Below, piece after piece: positions 32,463 to 33,998 of a stretch of DNA of 33,998 nucleotides; the stretch's first letter is position 1, and each line of letters opens with the position of its first letter. Source of the stretch: Microgenomates group bacterium GW2011_GWF2_46_18 (GTDB lineage Bacteria > Patescibacteriota > Microgenomatia > UBA1400 > UBA12108); assembly GCA_001002415.1 (NCBI GenBank), contig LCMB01000001.1, forward strand, positions 1-33,998, in the 5' to 3' direction. The notes under the pieces were generated by a model. That model did no database searches and was not told the DNA's origin. It saw only the letters and a program-made list of their open reading frames with translations. A program made the translations under genes and the position numbers.

Positions 32463-33998
32463 TTATTTGGCAACCTGTTGGGTGCGTAGTTCACGGATCA
32501 CGGTCACCGTGACGGTACCGGGATAAGTTACTTTGGCTTTGATTTCGTCGCGGATATCACTGGCAAGACGAGTGGCCTCGTCGTCAGTAGCTTTGCCGGG
32601 GTCAACCATAACGCGAACCTCGCGGCCAGCACTAATGGCGTAGGCTTCGGTGACACCTGGTTTACTCAGCGCGATTTCTTCGATGGCAGTTAGGCGCTTG
32701 ACGTATTCGTCAATATTTTCGTAGCGTGCACCGGGACGGGAACCAGAAATTGCATCGGAAATATAGACCAGAATGGATTCTTTACTAGAAAATTCTTGAT
32801 CTTCGTGGTGTTCAGCAACACAGTTGATGACTTCTTTGGGAAGATTATATTTTTGGAGGAGCTTGACACCAAGTTCGATATGACTCCCCTCTTCACCGGT
32901 AATAATTTTGCCAATATCATGGAACAAACAACCCAAGCGCACAACGTCGACATTGGCCTTGACTTCGGCGGCAAGTTTCATACCAATGCGGGTTTCTTCG
33001 AGGGTGTGACCGAGCATGTTTTGACCATAACTACTACGGTATTTGAAGTGTCCCAAGAGCGTGATTAAATCGTGGGGAACGTTGTAGGCTCCGACAGCGT
33101 GACAAAGGTGTTTACCTTCTTCGAACATAATTTTTTCAATATCACGATGGGCTTTAGCAACATATTCCTCGATACGAGAAGGCTGAATCCGACCGTCTTT
33201 AATGAGACGTTCGAGGGCAACGCGAGCTACTTCACGCCGAACTCCGTCGTAGCAAGAGAGACGGATGACTCCGGGAGTTTCGTCCATATCGATATCAACC
33301 CCAGTCACTTTTTCAAAGGTACGGATATTACGGCCATCTTTACCAATAATTCTGCCTTTAACTTCGTCATCGGCAATTTTGACGGTGGAGACCGTAAACT
33401 CGGCGACATATTCGGTGGCTCCGTGATACATGGCGTCGATTAAAAGATCACGAGACTTTTGATCCACAGCTTCTTTCATTTCGTCTTCGGCACTACGGAT
33501 TCGTTCGGCCACGTCACGGGTAAGTTTTTTGTCGACGGCTTCAAGAAGAATTTCTTTGGCTTTGTCACGGGTTAAACTACCGATTTTTTCGAGCTTTTCT
33601 ACTTGTTTGACCTTGAGTTCTTCGATGTCGTGTTTGAGTTTGTCAATTTCGGTTTGCTTGAGAATAATATTCTCTTCACGACGATTAATTTCGCTGATTC
33701 TGGTATTCAAATCGCGAGACTCTTGCTCGAGTTTATGCTGGAGACCCTGAAGAGAAGATTGGAGCGCGTCCATTTCCACTTTGGCGCTGGCTCTGATTTT
33801 GTCGGCCTCTTCGCGAGCAAAAGTAATAATTTCACGGGCCGCAGTTTCGGCTTGCTTGGTAGATTCTTGGGTGGAGTGAGAAGCAGGTGCAGAAGGAGAA
33901 GTCACCTTTTTGGCGACGAGAGGCTTGATTTTAGGTTTGGAGACGCTAACTTTTTTGGCTTTGAAGGTGTTAAGTAATGATTTAAGTAATAAGCTCAT
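32463..33998 (-). CDS. rny: Ribonuclease Y (KH + HD domains); 5' end at the window edge
   Basis: GRIIGKDGRNIRTFEKVTGVDIDMDETP (KH), RLGCLFHDIGKII (HD), DPGKATDDEATRLASDIRDEIK; ORF starts at the last base of the window so may extend beyond it. Confidence 0.93.
   Translation of the reverse strand: MSLLLKSLLNTFKAKKVSVSKPKIKPLVAKKVTSPSAPASHSTQESTKQAETAAREIITFAREEADKIRASAKVEMDALQSSLQGLQHKLEQESRDLNTRISEINRREENIILKQTEIDKLKHDIEELKVKQVEKLEKIGSLTRDKAKEILLEAVDKKLTRDVAERIRSAEDEMKEAVDQKSRDLLIDAMYHGATEYVAEFTVSTVKIADDEVKGRIIGKDGRNIRTFEKVTGVDIDMDETPGVIRLSCYDGVRREVARVALERLIKDGRIQPSRIEEYVAKAHRDIEKIMFEEGKHLCHAVGAYNVPHDLITLLGHFKYRSSYGQNMLGHTLEETRIGMKLAAEVKANVDVVRLGCLFHDIGKIITGEEGSHIELGVKLLQKYNLPKEVINCVAEHHEDQEFSSKESILVYISDAISGSRPGARYENIDEYVKRLTAIEEIALSKPGVTEAYAISAGREVRVMVDPGKATDDEATRLASDIRDEIKAKVTYPGTVTVTVIRELRTQQVAK

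Noticed and set aside
1-33998. CRISPR array, prophage, transposon or integron
   Set aside because: No regularly spaced direct repeats, integrase/transposase, phage structural genes or terminal inverted repeats were recognised by eye.

Overview
Compact bacterial chromosomal segment of about 34 kb with about 40 protein genes. The small tightly packed genes, archaeal-type AspRS, ProRS without the INS editing domain and many small membrane-anchored proteins suggest a Candidate Phyla Radiation (Patescibacteria)-like genome; this is inference, not shown by a tree. Recognisable genes: mscL, an RRM protein, a spermidine-synthase-like methyltransferase, GIY-YIG, a triple topoisomerase-type zinc ribbon, a deaminase, GNAT, amidohydrolase, tRNA-Gln(CUG), MazG-like, HD, a T-box leader followed by csaA-like and proS, gltX, aspS, a DacA-like carboxypeptidase, recJ, cca, an EamA transporter, rnpB, secD/secF, an AbrB-like ORF missing from the ORF track, an HTH/NTase regulator, DUF3048, DUF4446, a retropepsin-like protein, an IPT/TIG protein, uppP, a TM-helix channel-like protein, an AI-2E family protein, miaA, a five-gene double ABC-2 exporter cluster, HU and RNase Y. 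No CRISPR array, phage, transposon or defence island was seen. The most notable signal is regulatory. About 20 genes have a -10-like hexamer ending about 5-10 nt (usually 6-7) before the start codon, which predicts leaderless mRNAs. Several divergent pairs share or overlap one AT-rich box serving both directions. Many operon-internal genes instead carry Shine-Dalgarno sequences. Other points of interest: a tRNA-Gln whose 3' processing would release an mRNA starting 2 nt before its AUG, a T-box with candidate proline specifiers, a short RNase P RNA overlapping secF, and systematic 3' overlaps of convergent genes.
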